Shown here one piece after another: positions 43,303 to 51,813 of a DNA stretch of 64,000 nucleotides (the stretch's first letter is position 1; every line of letters starts with the position of its first letter). Below the pieces are notes generated by a model. The model had not been told where the DNA came from, made no database searches, and saw nothing but the letters and a program-made list of their open reading frames with translations. Source of the stretch: Corynebacterium curieae (GTDB taxonomy: Bacteria; Actinomycetota; Actinomycetes; Mycobacteriales; Mycobacteriaceae); the NCBI RefSeq assembly GCF_027570035.1, contig NZ_JAKMUU010000006.1:1-64000 (forward strand), read 5' to 3'. A program made the translations under genes and the position numbers.

Positions 43303-45405
43303 ATGGCGCTTAAAGGCCGCAACCTTCTTTCTAGTCTCTTCGCATCCTCTCGTTCCAGCCTGACCTGCACTTACAAGTGCGGCAATGCCTGCTTCGGTGA
43401 ATGCGAAAACAAGTCTGATAACCCATACTTCGGTGACCAGTTCTCCCGCCGTACCGCTCTGCGCGCGGGCAGCTTGTCCGTAGTAACCGTCGGTGGCGGC
43501 GCCGCGCTGGCCGCCTGCTCTAACCCGGATGATGCCTCCAATGAAGCCTCTTCCTCCGAGGACAAGGGTGGCAAGACTTCCGAGGCCAATGTAGAACTCA
43601 CCTCCGCAGAGGGTATGAAGTTTGATCCAGTTCAACCGAATGAAAAGGACGAGGTAGTCATCCCGGATGGCTATGAGCAGTCCGTTCTCATCGCCTGGGG
43701 CGACCCACTGTTCAAAGATGCGCCGGAGTTTGATGATAAGAACCAGACGGCCGAGGCCGCCGAGAAGCAGTTCGGCTTCAATAACGACTTCGCCGGCCTT
43801 ATCGAGCACCCGGATGATGACAATCGCCTTATCTACGTCTGCTCCCATGAGTACACCACCGAGCCGCAGATGTTCCCTAACTACGATGCGGATAACCCCA
43901 CCGAAGAGCAGGCCAAGATTGGTTGGGCTGGCCACGGCCACTCCATCGTAGAGGTGTCCAAGGTGGGCGATACCGGTGAACTCAAGCGCGAGTTTGGCCC
44001 GCTCAACCGCCGCATTACCGCCACGACCGAGTTCACCCTGGTTGGTCCAGCGGCCGGCTCCGAGCTTGTAAAAACCTCCGCAGATAAGACCGGCAAGAAG
44101 GTCAAGGGCACCCTGAATAACTGCTCCGGCGGCATCACCCCGTGGAACACCATGCTCTCCGGCGAGGAGAACTTTGACCAGTACTTCGCTCACGCCAACC
44201 TGGATGGCAAGAAGGCGCAGGAATCCCTCGAGCGCTTCGGCATGGAAGATGGCGAATCCCAGCGCAAGTGGGAGCGCTTTGATAAGCGTTTCGACGTCTC
44301 CAAGGAGCCGAATGAGCCCAACCGCTTCGGTTGGATCGTAGAAATCAACCCACTGGACCCGAAGTCCACCCCGATCAAGCACACCGCGCTGGGACGCTTC
44401 AAGCACGAGGCTGGCAATATTCACATCGCTTCCGATGGCACCGTCGTGTGCTACTCCGGCGATGACTCCCGCTTCGAGTACATCTACAAGTTCATCTCCA
44501 CCAAGAAGTACGAAGAAGGCAACATCGAGCACAACCTCAGCATCTTGGACCACGGCACCCTGTACGTGGCCAAGGTGGAGGGCAACTCCCCAGAAAATGA
44601 GATTGATGGCTCCGGCGTGCTGCCAGAGGATGGTGCCTTCGACGGCAAGGGTAAATGGATCAAGCTGCTGACCTCCGATACGGAGAACAACAAATTCGAA
44701 TCCCACGTCGATGGCATGTCCGCCGAAGAGGTTGCCGTCTACACCCGCGAGGCCGCCGATAAGGTGGGCGCTACCAAGATGGACCGCCCCGAGGACATGC
44801 AGGTCCACCCAGACTCTGAGAAGGTCTACGTGGCCCTGACCAATAACTCCTACCGCGGCGCTACCGGTGAGAACGCCAAGAAGAACAAGGAAGAGCCGAT
44901 GGAGTGGGCTCCCATAAAGGAAAATAAAAACGGCTTGGTCATGGAGATTGAAGATGACCACGCTGGTGAGAAGTTCACCTGGAACCTCTTCCTGGTCTGT
45001 GGTGATCCGAAGGAGGCCAATACCTACTTCGGCGGCTTTGACAAGGAGAAGGTATCCCCAATTTCCTGTCCGGATAACCTGGCCTTTGATAGCCACGGCA
45101 ATATGTGGATCTCCACCGACGGCAACGCGCTCGAGTCCAACGACGGCCTTTACGCCGTAACCACCGAGGGCGATACCCGCGGTGAGCTCAAGTGCTTCCT
45201 GACGGTTCCGGCAGGCGCTGAGACCTGCGGCCCCATCGTCACCGATGAGCGCGTGATGGTCAACGTCCAGCACCCAGGCGAGACCGATGATGCCACCTTT
45301 GAAAAGCAAACCTCCCACTGGCCAGGTGGCGGCAAGTCCACCCCACGCCCAGCAGTGGTTGTGGTGTGGAAGAAGGACGGCAATATCGGCGTCGATAAGA
45401 AGTAA
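43303..45405 (+). CDS. phoX: PhoX-type (DUF839) alkaline phosphatase, Tat-exported
   Basis: This 700 aa protein belongs to the PhoX/DUF839 family of calcium/iron-dependent phosphatases, which release phosphate outside the cell. It has a twin-arginine signal (SRRTALRAGS, Arg49-Arg50) and a hydrophobic stretch ending LAAC at Cys72, so it may be a Tat lipoprotein. Before the Tat motif are four cysteines spaced by three (Cys22, 26, 30, 34). Family motifs are EHPDDDNRLIYVCSHEYTT, NNCSGGITPWNTMLSGEEN, FGWIVEINPLDP and RPEDMQVHP. GGAG lies 8 nt before the ATG. A PhoR-like site upstream suggests phosphate control. Confidence 0.87.
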   Translation: MALKGRNLLSSLFASSRSSLTCTYKCGNACFGECENKSDNPYFGDQFSRRTALRAGSLSVVTVGGGAALAACSNPDDASNEASSSEDKGGKTSEANVELTSAEGMKFDPVQPNEKDEVVIPDGYEQSVLIAWGDPLFKDAPEFDDKNQTAEAAEKQFGFNNDFAGLIEHPDDDNRLIYVCSHEYTTEPQMFPNYDADNPTEEQAKIGWAGHGHSIVEVSKVGDTGELKREFGPLNRRITATTEFTLVGPAAGSELVKTSADKTGKKVKGTLNNCSGGITPWNTMLSGEENFDQYFAHANLDGKKAQESLERFGMEDGESQRKWERFDKRFDVSKEPNEPNRFGWIVEINPLDPKSTPIKHTALGRFKHEAGNIHIASDGTVVCYSGDDSRFEYIYKFISTKKYEEGNIEHNLSILDHGTLYVAKVEGNSPENEIDGSGVLPEDGAFDGKGKWIKLLTSDTENNKFESHVDGMSAEEVAVYTREAADKVGATKMDRPEDMQVHPDSEKVYVALTNNSYRGATGENAKKNKEEPMEWAPIKENKNGLVMEIEDDHAGEKFTWNLFLVCGDPKEANTYFGGFDKEKVSPISCPDNLAFDSHGNMWISTDGNALESNDGLYAVTTEGDTRGELKCFLTVPAGAETCGPIVTDERVMVNVQHPGETDDATFEKQTSHWPGGGKSTPRPAVVVVWKKDGNIGVDKK

Positions 45406-45432
45406 ACGCCACCCGGTTTAAGCACCCACCGC

Positions 45433-45471
45433 GCGGCCCTCGTTCCTCTAGGAACAAGGGCCGCACTTTCC
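45433..45471 (+). terminator. phoX rho-independent terminator
   Basis: GCGGCCCT-GTTCC and GGAAC-AGGGCCGC form a long stem with a TCTA loop, followed by a pyrimidine run with TTT. Confidence 0.85.
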
Positions 45472-45563
45472 TTCTGTCGACAGCGGTTGAACCGGGATGT
45501 GTACTCCGGCCCGCCTTCCAAATATAAATCCGCCCACCGGTCTCCCCCACAGGCAAATACATA

Positions 45564-45579
45564 TGTGAGTTATGGCATA
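45564..45579. promoter_or_regulatory. GlxR (CRP-type) site candidate upstream of cstA
   Basis: TGTGAGTTATGGCATA matches the GlxR consensus TGTGANNTANNTCACA at 10 of 12 fixed positions. TACTGT (45578-45583), a possible -10, overlaps its right end, so repression or promoter competition is as likely as activation. Confidence 0.45.
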
Positions 45580-45632
45580 CTGTCCGCACGTGTGAGACAC
45601 GCCACCTGCCCGCCTATGAGGAGACACACACT

Positions 45633-47345
45633 ATGAACTCTCTTGTCCTCGCCATTGTCGGCATCGCGATGATGGTCGCCGGCTACTTGCTCTACTCCAA
45701 GTTCCTAGGAAAGAGCATTTTCCGGCTTTCCCCGAAATACTCCACCCCGGCCCACACCATGGAAGACGGCGTTGATTATGTACCTACCAATAAATACGTC
45801 CTGTGGGGCCACCATTTCACCTCTGTGGCGGGCGCCGCACCCATCATTGGTCCAGCCGTGGCTGTGATTTGGGGTTGGGTACCGGCGTTTTTGTGGGTAA
45901 CCATCGGCACCTTCTTCTTCGCCGGCATGCACGATCTGGGTGCGCTGTGGGCCTCGCAGCGCCATAAGGGCCAATCCATCGGTACCTTGTCCGGGCGCTA
46001 CATTGGCAAGCGCGGGCGCAACCTCTTTCTCATCGTCATTTTCCTGCTGCTATTGATGGTGAACGCGGCCTTCGCCGTGGTCATTTCAAACCTGCTGGTG
46101 TCTACCCCCACGGCCGTCATCCCCACGTGGGGCGCTATCGTCGTCGCGCTGCTTATCGGCCAGGCCATCTACCGCCTGAATTGGAACCTGCCGTTGGTCT
46201 CCATCGTGGGTGTTGTCGCACTCTACGCGCTGATGATCATCGGTGACCGCGTGCCCGTGGTCCTGCCAGATACCGTCCTGGGAATCCCCGCCAACGGCGT
46301 GTGGATCATCTTGTTATTCATCTACGCCTTCATCGCTTCGATGCTGCCGGTATGGGTGCTGCTGCAGCCGCGCGATTACATCAACGGCCTGCAGTTTTTC
46401 GTAGGATTGGCCATCCTATACGGTTCCTTCCTTTTCACCCGTCCTTCGCTTGCTGCCCCAGCCCTGCGCGATAACGTGCCAGAAGGCACCCCGGGTATCT
46501 TCCCGCTGCTCTTTGTCACCATCGCCTGCGGCGCTATCTCCGGCTTCCATGGCGTGGTGGCCTCCGGCACCTCCTCCAAGCAGGTGGATAAGGAAACCGA
46601 TGTGCGCTTTGTGGGCTACTTCGGCGCCGTGGGCGAGGGCTTGCTCGCGCTAGGCACCATCATCGCTACTACCGCTGGTTTCAAAACCGCCGCGCAGTGG
46701 GAGAACATCTACTCCGAATGGAATGCCGGCGGCGTGGATGCCTTTGTGCAAGGCGGCGGCGCGCTCATGAACGAGGGCATGGGCATTCCTACCTCCCTTT
46801 CCGGCACCATCTTGGCCACCATGGCTGTGCTTTTCGCCGCCACCACCATGGATTCGGGCGTGCGCCTGCAGCGCCTTGTGGTACAAGAAATCGGCGAGAT
46901 CATGGGAGTGCGCATCAAGGCTCTGGTATCCACCATCATTGCGGTGGGCTTGGCCTTCGGGCTGACTTTCTCCGCCGGCGCGGATGGTTCAGGCGGCATG
47001 ACCATCTGGCCGCTATTCGGTACCACTAACCAGCTCATGGCGGGGCTCTCCTTGGCCATCGTGGTGGTTATCCTCACCCACCTACGCCGGCCGACGTGGC
47101 CGGTGGTTATCCCGCTCGTCTTCGTTACCGCAATGTCCCTGTGGGCCGCACTCTTGCAGCTAAAGTCCCTTTTCACCAGCCAGAATTGGCTTCTGTTCTG
47201 CATGGACGTCATCATCGTGGTGGCTGCCATCTGGGTCATTGTGGAAGCCATCGGCGCCATCTCCCGCGCGCGCAAGGAGGCCCCTCTGGAGTGGAACGAT
47301 GAAGACCTTGACGCCCCGTTGCCCGAGCATGCTCGACAAGCTTAA
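45633..47345 (+). CDS. cstA: carbon starvation protein CstA (pyruvate/peptide transporter)
   Basis: CstA-family proteins import pyruvate and possibly peptides during carbon limitation. The 570 aa protein has about 15 membrane spans. Family motifs include GHHFTSVAGAAPIIGPAVAVIWGW (about residues 59-82), TIACGAISGFHGVVASGTSSKQ and WPLFGTTNQLMAGLSL. It is the shorter type compared with the 700 aa E. coli CstA. A GAGGAG run precedes the ATG. The next gene, encoding a CC-ending small protein, starts inside its last codons. A GlxR-like site lies upstream. Confidence 0.93.
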   Translation: MNSLVLAIVGIAMMVAGYLLYSKFLGKSIFRLSPKYSTPAHTMEDGVDYVPTNKYVLWGHHFTSVAGAAPIIGPAVAVIWGWVPAFLWVTIGTFFFAGMHDLGALWASQRHKGQSIGTLSGRYIGKRGRNLFLIVIFLLLLMVNAAFAVVISNLLVSTPTAVIPTWGAIVVALLIGQAIYRLNWNLPLVSIVGVVALYALMIIGDRVPVVLPDTVLGIPANGVWIILLFIYAFIASMLPVWVLLQPRDYINGLQFFVGLAILYGSFLFTRPSLAAPALRDNVPEGTPGIFPLLFVTIACGAISGFHGVVASGTSSKQVDKETDVRFVGYFGAVGEGLLALGTIIATTAGFKTAAQWENIYSEWNAGGVDAFVQGGGALMNEGMGIPTSLSGTILATMAVLFAATTMDSGVRLQRLVVQEIGEIMGVRIKALVSTIIAVGLAFGLTFSAGADGSGGMTIWPLFGTTNQLMAGLSLAIVVVILTHLRRPTWPVVIPLVFVTAMSLWAALLQLKSLFTSQNWLLFCMDVIIVVAAIWVIVEAIGAISRARKEAPLEWNDEDLDAPLPEHARQA

Positions 47346-47586
47346 GGCACTCGCGGCCGGGCTCAATGAGTACTACCAGGCCCCGTACCGCGCCAGCTTT
47401 GCCAAGGCCCAGCAGCAGGAAGACGATCTCTTCATGATGCTGGTTGCCTCGGAGGCCCTGGGCATTCCTAACCCGGCCAGCTACTACACCCTGGAGCTTT
47501 TGCCGCTGGTTTATGAGGATTTCCACGCCTGGCATACGCGCATGGGAATGGATAGATCCCCGCTGGAGAATATTCAATGTTGCTAG
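47299..47586 (+). CDS. cory-CC-star small protein
   Basis: This 95 aa soluble protein ends in Cys-Cys-stop (NIQCC), the hallmark of the cory-CC-star family. The middle is helical (EYYQAPYRASFAKAQQQEDDLF). ATG 47299 has GGAG 7 nt upstream and overlaps cstA by 47 nt; a later ATG at 47329 (MLDKLKALAAG) lacks a ribosome site. The stop codon overlaps the ArsA-like gene by 10 nt, so translation of all three genes is coupled. Small partners of E. coli CstA/BtsT (YbdD, YjiX) also end in Cys-Cys, as far as I recall, which hints at a shared role. Confidence 0.82.
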   Translation: MKTLTPRCPSMLDKLKALAAGLNEYYQAPYRASFAKAQQQEDDLFMMLVASEALGIPNPASYYTLELLPLVYEDFHAWHTRMGMDRSPLENIQCC

Positions 47587-48518
47587 AGACCGCACCCATC
47601 ATGTTTTTCGGTGGCAAGGGAGGGGTGGGCAAGACCACCCTGGCTACCGCCACCGCATTGCGCCTGTCCCGCGCGCACCGCGTCTGCCTAGTTTCCACCG
47701 ACCCGGCGCATAACCTGGGGCATATTTTTGGCGCCTCGCTTGGTGACGCCCCCGTAGGCCTCACCCCTACCCTTTCCGCCATCGAGATTGACCCGGCGCG
47801 CGCCACGGAGCAACACCTAGCGCAGGTGGGAAACTCTATGCGCCGCTTTATGCCCGAGCACCTGCACGGCGAGGTGAAAAAGCACCTCGACTTGGCACGG
47901 CAATCGCCCGGCACGCAGGAGGCGGCGTTGCTGGAGCGCATCGCTGCCCTCGTCGTGGAGGAGTCCGACTTTGATTACCTCATTTTCGATACCGCTCCCT
48001 CTGGCCATACCTCGCGGCTGATGGCCCTGCCGGAGATCATGGCCGCCTATACCGATGGATTGCTCTCCCGGCGCGAGAAATCCGATAAATTCGGCTCGCT
48101 GGTGCGCGGAATGTCGCAAGGAAGCGGCGCGGATAATGACCCGGTGGACCGGCGCAATCAGGAAATTCGCGCCACGCTTTTCCAACGCCGCGAGCGCTTT
48201 GCCCAGCTGCGCACCGCGCTGACTTCCTCACGAACGGTCTTTCATATCGCGCTTACCGCCGAGCGTCTGCCCGTGCTGGAGTCGGCCGAATTCCATGCCG
48301 ACCTCACCAGCAACGGTGTGTGGGTGGGTTCCATGCTGGTCAACCGGCGCACCCCGGCCGACCAAGGCGAGTTCTTGGCCGCCCGGCGCGCCGCCGAGGA
48401 TGAGGCGCTCGCGCTGCTGCGTGCCAAACTCCCACAGACCCCGGTGCGCGAGGTTCCGTGGCTGCCGGAGGAAGTGGGGACTCCGGGGGCCGTCGGCAAG
48501 CTGGCGGCATACCTCTAG
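47577..48518 (+). CDS. ArsA/Get3-like ATPase
   Basis: This 313 aa SIMIBI-class ATPase has a deviant Walker A GGKGGVGKTT (residues 12-21), switch I in STDPAHN, and switch II in DTAPSGHTSRLMALP. These are features of the ArsA/Get3/TRC40 family. The arsenite-binding cysteines of ArsA are not evident and only one half is present, so an arsenic pump role is unlikely. No ArsB or ArsR genes are near. It is coupled to cstA and the CC protein. It may help membrane protein insertion or transporter control, which is inference. Confidence 0.85.
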   Translation: MLLETAPIMFFGGKGGVGKTTLATATALRLSRAHRVCLVSTDPAHNLGHIFGASLGDAPVGLTPTLSAIEIDPARATEQHLAQVGNSMRRFMPEHLHGEVKKHLDLARQSPGTQEAALLERIAALVVEESDFDYLIFDTAPSGHTSRLMALPEIMAAYTDGLLSRREKSDKFGSLVRGMSQGSGADNDPVDRRNQEIRATLFQRRERFAQLRTALTSSRTVFHIALTAERLPVLESAEFHADLTSNGVWVGSMLVNRRTPADQGEFLAARRAAEDEALALLRAKLPQTPVREVPWLPEEVGTPGAVGKLAAYL

Positions 48519-48566
48519 CTCTACCCACCCACGCCCCCAAAGGCGCGGGTCTGCTAAAACCGAAAT

Positions 48567-49865
48567 ATGTCTTTGCTCACCACGGAATACCTGTCCCAGT
48601 TGCGCAAGGAGGCCGCGGCCGATGCACGGCTGCGGCTGGCCCGCAACGCCATTACCAATGTCGGGGCGGCCAAGGCTGCGCTGGACCGCGACCGCATCAC
48701 GGCCCTCTACCCCACCACCGAGGTCAAGCTGGATAGCCTGAGCGTATCGGACCAGAAACGCTCGGGCCGTTGCTGGATGTTCGCGGCGTTGAACGTCTTT
48801 CGCCACCGCGCGGCTAAGGAACTCAACGTAGATAACTTTGAGTTTTCCTTTACCTACCTGCAGTACTTTGACAAGCTGGAGCGCGCCAACCTGGTGCTCA
48901 ACCAGCTACTGGATAAGAAGGAAGTCGGCTGGGATGAGCGCACCGTGGCCGCAGTACTCGATCACACCGGCGCCGATGGCGGCTGGTGGTGCTTCTTTAG
49001 CAACCTAGTGGCCAAATATGGCGCGGTACCTGCAGAGGTCATGCCGGAGGTGCGCTCGTCTGGAAATACCGCGGAGATGAACCGCGATCTTGCCACCGTG
49101 ATACGCCGCGCCGCCGCACAGGACGGCCCGCGCGAAGAAATCCTGACCCAAGCCCGCAAAGATTTCCACCACATCCTGGCCATCCATCTGGGCACCCCGC
49201 CGGAGGAATTTACCTGGGCGTATCGCACCAAGGACGAGCAATTCGTGCGCCTGCACTCCACCCCGCGCGAGTTTGCCAATAAGTACCTGCCGCACTTGGA
49301 CGAGTACGTGGTACTGGCCGATGACCCTCGCTCCACCAACCCCAAGCATCGCGTCTTTAGGAGTGCCGAGGAAACCAATGTGCTGGGTGGCGCACCGCAG
49401 GAGTACTTGAACGCAACCGTGGAGGAACTCAAGGAGACCGCCAAGCGCAGCCTGGCTGCCGGCGAGCCGGTGTGGTTTAGCTGCGATGTCAACCGCCAGT
49501 TCTCCTTCCTCAACGGCGTGTGGGACGAGGGCCTAGTGGATACTGATGGCCTCTACGGCATCGATTCCTCCATGAGCAAGGAGGAGCGTTTCACCTCCGG
49601 CGAGACCGCGCCTACCCACGCGATGGTGCTCACCGGCGTCGATGGTGACCGAGCTTGGCGCGTGGAGAACTCCTGGGGTTCCAAGCCACCGCGCAAGCAC
49701 GACGGCGAGGACGTGCCAGGCAAAGGCTTTGCCACGATGGCTGATGCCTGGTTTGACCAGAACGTCTTCCACATCGCCGTGCGCAAGGAGCACCTCAGCG
49801 ACGCGCTTGCCCAGGCCCTTGCCACCGAACCGATTGAGCTTCCCCTCTGGGACCGGATGAACTAA
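48567..49865 (+). CDS. pepC: C1-family aminopeptidase (bleomycin hydrolase type), copy 1
   Basis: This 432 aa cytoplasmic cysteine aminopeptidase belongs to the PepC/bleomycin hydrolase family. The catalytic cysteine is Cys69 in SGRCWMFAALN, the histidine is in APTHAMVLTG and the asparagine in WRVENSWGS. Such enzymes form hexamers and trim N-terminal residues from peptides. There is no Shine-Dalgarno; TAAAAC lies 6 nt before the ATG. The second copy begins 13 nt after it. Confidence 0.92.
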   Translation: MSLLTTEYLSQLRKEAAADARLRLARNAITNVGAAKAALDRDRITALYPTTEVKLDSLSVSDQKRSGRCWMFAALNVFRHRAAKELNVDNFEFSFTYLQYFDKLERANLVLNQLLDKKEVGWDERTVAAVLDHTGADGGWWCFFSNLVAKYGAVPAEVMPEVRSSGNTAEMNRDLATVIRRAAAQDGPREEILTQARKDFHHILAIHLGTPPEEFTWAYRTKDEQFVRLHSTPREFANKYLPHLDEYVVLADDPRSTNPKHRVFRSAEETNVLGGAPQEYLNATVEELKETAKRSLAAGEPVWFSCDVNRQFSFLNGVWDEGLVDTDGLYGIDSSMSKEERFTSGETAPTHAMVLTGVDGDRAWRVENSWGSKPPRKHDGEDVPGKGFATMADAWFDQNVFHIAVRKEHLSDALAQALATEPIELPLWDRMN

Positions 49866-49878
49866 GGAGCATCGAGAA

Positions 49879-51180
49879 ATGACCGAGATTAACCCGAACG
49901 AGGTTCATGCCGCCAATGCCGAGCTCACCAGCGATGCCGCGCTGCGCCTGGTGCACAATGGGGTGGCTCAAGAAAGCGCCGATAAGCTCAGCCTCGACCG
50001 CGAAGTACTGCGCACCCTCACCCCGGTAACCAGCCATAAGCTAGATTCCTGGGGCGTGGCCGACCAGAAAGCCTCTGGCCGCTGCTGGATTTTTGCCGGC
50101 CTCAATTCCCTGCGCGGCGGCCTCATGGACAAGGCCAACCTCAAGGATTTTGAGTTTTCCCAGACCTATATTTACTTCTTTGACAAGCTGGAAAAAGCCA
50201 ATTGGTTCCTTACCGCCATGGCCGAGCTGAAGGACCGCGAAATTACGGACCGCACCGTTTCCAAGCTCATGGATGATCCCATCGATGACGGCGGCCAGTG
50301 GTCCATGTTCGTCGCCCTGGTGGAGAAGTACGGCGTGGTGCCGCAGTACGCGATGCCAGAGACCGCCTCCTCGGAGGCCACGGCGATGCTTAACCGCAAC
50401 CTGCAGACCGTGCTGCGCCGGGCCGCCCACCACATCCGCAGCGGCGAAGCGGGCGCGCATGAGCAAGCGCTTGCCGACGTCTACCGTATCCTCACCGCCA
50501 ACCTTGGCCTGCCGCCCGAGGACTTTATTTGGCAGTACCGCGATAAGGACGATGAGTTCCACCGCGCTGGTACTTATACCCCGCAGGAGTTTGCCAAGGA
50601 ATACCTGCCGGCGGACCTAAGCGAGTACGTGTGCGTGGTAAACGATCCCCGCAACGCCTATGGCGAGCTCTACACCGTGGATTACCTGGGCAACGTAGCT
50701 GGCAAGCGCGTGACCTATTTGAACGCGCCTGTGGAGGTGCTGCGCGATGCCGCGCGTGCCTCCATCGAGGATGGCCAGCCGGTGTGGTTTGGTTGCGATA
50801 CCGACCAGCAATCCGATGATGAGCACGGCGTGTGGGCCAAGCACCTGCACGATTATGAGGCCTTCTATGGCGTGGAGATGGATCTGGACAAGGCACAGCG
50901 TTTACGCCTGCATGAGTCCCTCATGACCCACGCGATGGTCTTTACCGGCGCCGATATCGCAGACGACGGCACCGTCAATCGTTGGCGCGTAGAGAATTCC
51001 TGGGGCCCGAAGAAGGCGGATAAAGGCTTTTGGACGATGGCGGATGACTGGTTCGACGAGTTCGTCTTCGAAATCGCCGTGCATCCCTCTCGCCTGCCGG
51101 AGCAGTACCAGGCGGCTCTCAAGTCCGATTCCGTGACTACCCTGCCGGCATGGGACCCGATGGGTGCGTTGGCGCGTTAA
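49879..51180 (+). CDS. C1-family aminopeptidase (bleomycin hydrolase type), copy 2
   Basis: This is a 433 aa paralogue of the preceding gene with the same plan: Cys69 in SGRCWIFAGLN, the histidine in MTHAMVFTG and the asparagine in WRVENSWGP. AAGGAG lies upstream of the ATG. The two proteins are clearly related along their length but have diverged, so the duplication is old and substrate ranges may differ. Both follow the cstA module, which fits peptide use. Confidence 0.92.
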   Translation: MTEINPNEVHAANAELTSDAALRLVHNGVAQESADKLSLDREVLRTLTPVTSHKLDSWGVADQKASGRCWIFAGLNSLRGGLMDKANLKDFEFSQTYIYFFDKLEKANWFLTAMAELKDREITDRTVSKLMDDPIDDGGQWSMFVALVEKYGVVPQYAMPETASSEATAMLNRNLQTVLRRAAHHIRSGEAGAHEQALADVYRILTANLGLPPEDFIWQYRDKDDEFHRAGTYTPQEFAKEYLPADLSEYVCVVNDPRNAYGELYTVDYLGNVAGKRVTYLNAPVEVLRDAARASIEDGQPVWFGCDTDQQSDDEHGVWAKHLHDYEAFYGVEMDLDKAQRLRLHESLMTHAMVFTGADIADDGTVNRWRVENSWGPKKADKGFWTMADDWFDEFVFEIAVHPSRLPEQYQAALKSDSVTTLPAWDPMGALAR

Positions 51181-51212
51181 GCCTGCGGCACGCTAAGCCT
51201 GCGGCGTGCCAA
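51179..51212. repeat. short direct repeat at convergent gene ends
   Basis: TAAGCCTGCGGC occurs twice in tandem (about 51178-51189 and 51194-51205), spanning the stop codons of pepC copy 2 and the GNAT gene. GGCACGC/GCGTGCC can also pair as a 7 bp hairpin. It might act as a weak terminator, but there is no T tract. Confidence 0.45.
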
Positions 51213-51813
51213 GGCGCCGCACATAGAGCATGCACACCAAGTCGCGGTCCTCATTGACCGCGATGGTGCGCTCGCCCACCTGGGTGAAGCCACGGCTGTC
51301 GTAGAACTGGTACGTGCAGCCGTCATCGGTATACAGGTAGATATTCTTCCCCGCGTGGCGGGCTTCGAAGGCCTCCAGCAATGCCGTGCCCACTCCATTC
51401 ACGCCAGAGTTCGGCTCGGCGACGAGGAAGCCGATTTCGCCGTCGACGGCGTGCCCGCCCAAGTACTCAAGCAACATGTCCTTATTAGCGGAATCATAAT
51501 CATCGCGGTGTCCGCCTGGGCGCAGGTTATTGAAGATTTCCACCGCACGGACATAGGCCTTGCGCCACCACGGATACGGCAACGCGGGCTTGCCCTTCAT
51601 GGAGGCCAAAAGCACGCCGAGGAAGCGGTCGCCATCGTAGGCCGCCAAAATATCGGTAGCCTTGGCGCGCTCTAAATCCCAAAAGTAGCGGCCGTAGGCG
51701 CGCTCAAAGCGCGGGTTCTTCACAAACCAGTGCAGGTGCATGCCCTCGATAGCGAAGGAAATGGCTTGGGACTCATCGCGCGGGTCGAGGTCGCGGATCT
51801 GAATATCGCTCAT
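51193..51813 (-). CDS. GNAT-family N-acetyltransferase
   Basis: This 206 aa GNAT-fold acetyltransferase has an N-terminal strand (IQIRDLDPRDESQAISFA), the central FLGVLLAS strand, the acetyl-CoA loop region around GVNGVGTALLEAFEARH, and the C-terminal YQFYDSRGFTQVGE motif. The acceptor is unknown. Its ATG overlaps the stop of the PanC-like gene, so it is coupled to the folate/pantothenate-like cluster as its last member. Confidence 0.85.
   Translation of the reverse strand: MSDIQIRDLDPRDESQAISFAIEGMHLHWFVKNPRFERAYGRYFWDLERAKATDILAAYDGDRFLGVLLASMKGKPALPYPWWRKAYVRAVEIFNNLRPGGHRDDYDSANKDMLLEYLGGHAVDGEIGFLVAEPNSGVNGVGTALLEAFEARHAGKNIYLYTDDGCTYQFYDSRGFTQVGERTIAVNEDRDLVCMLYVRRLGTPQA

Noticed and set aside
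43270..45318. Minus-strand open frame of 682 aa across phoX
   Set aside because: It mirrors the phoX reading frame, has no start signal, and composition fits a reversed codon pattern.
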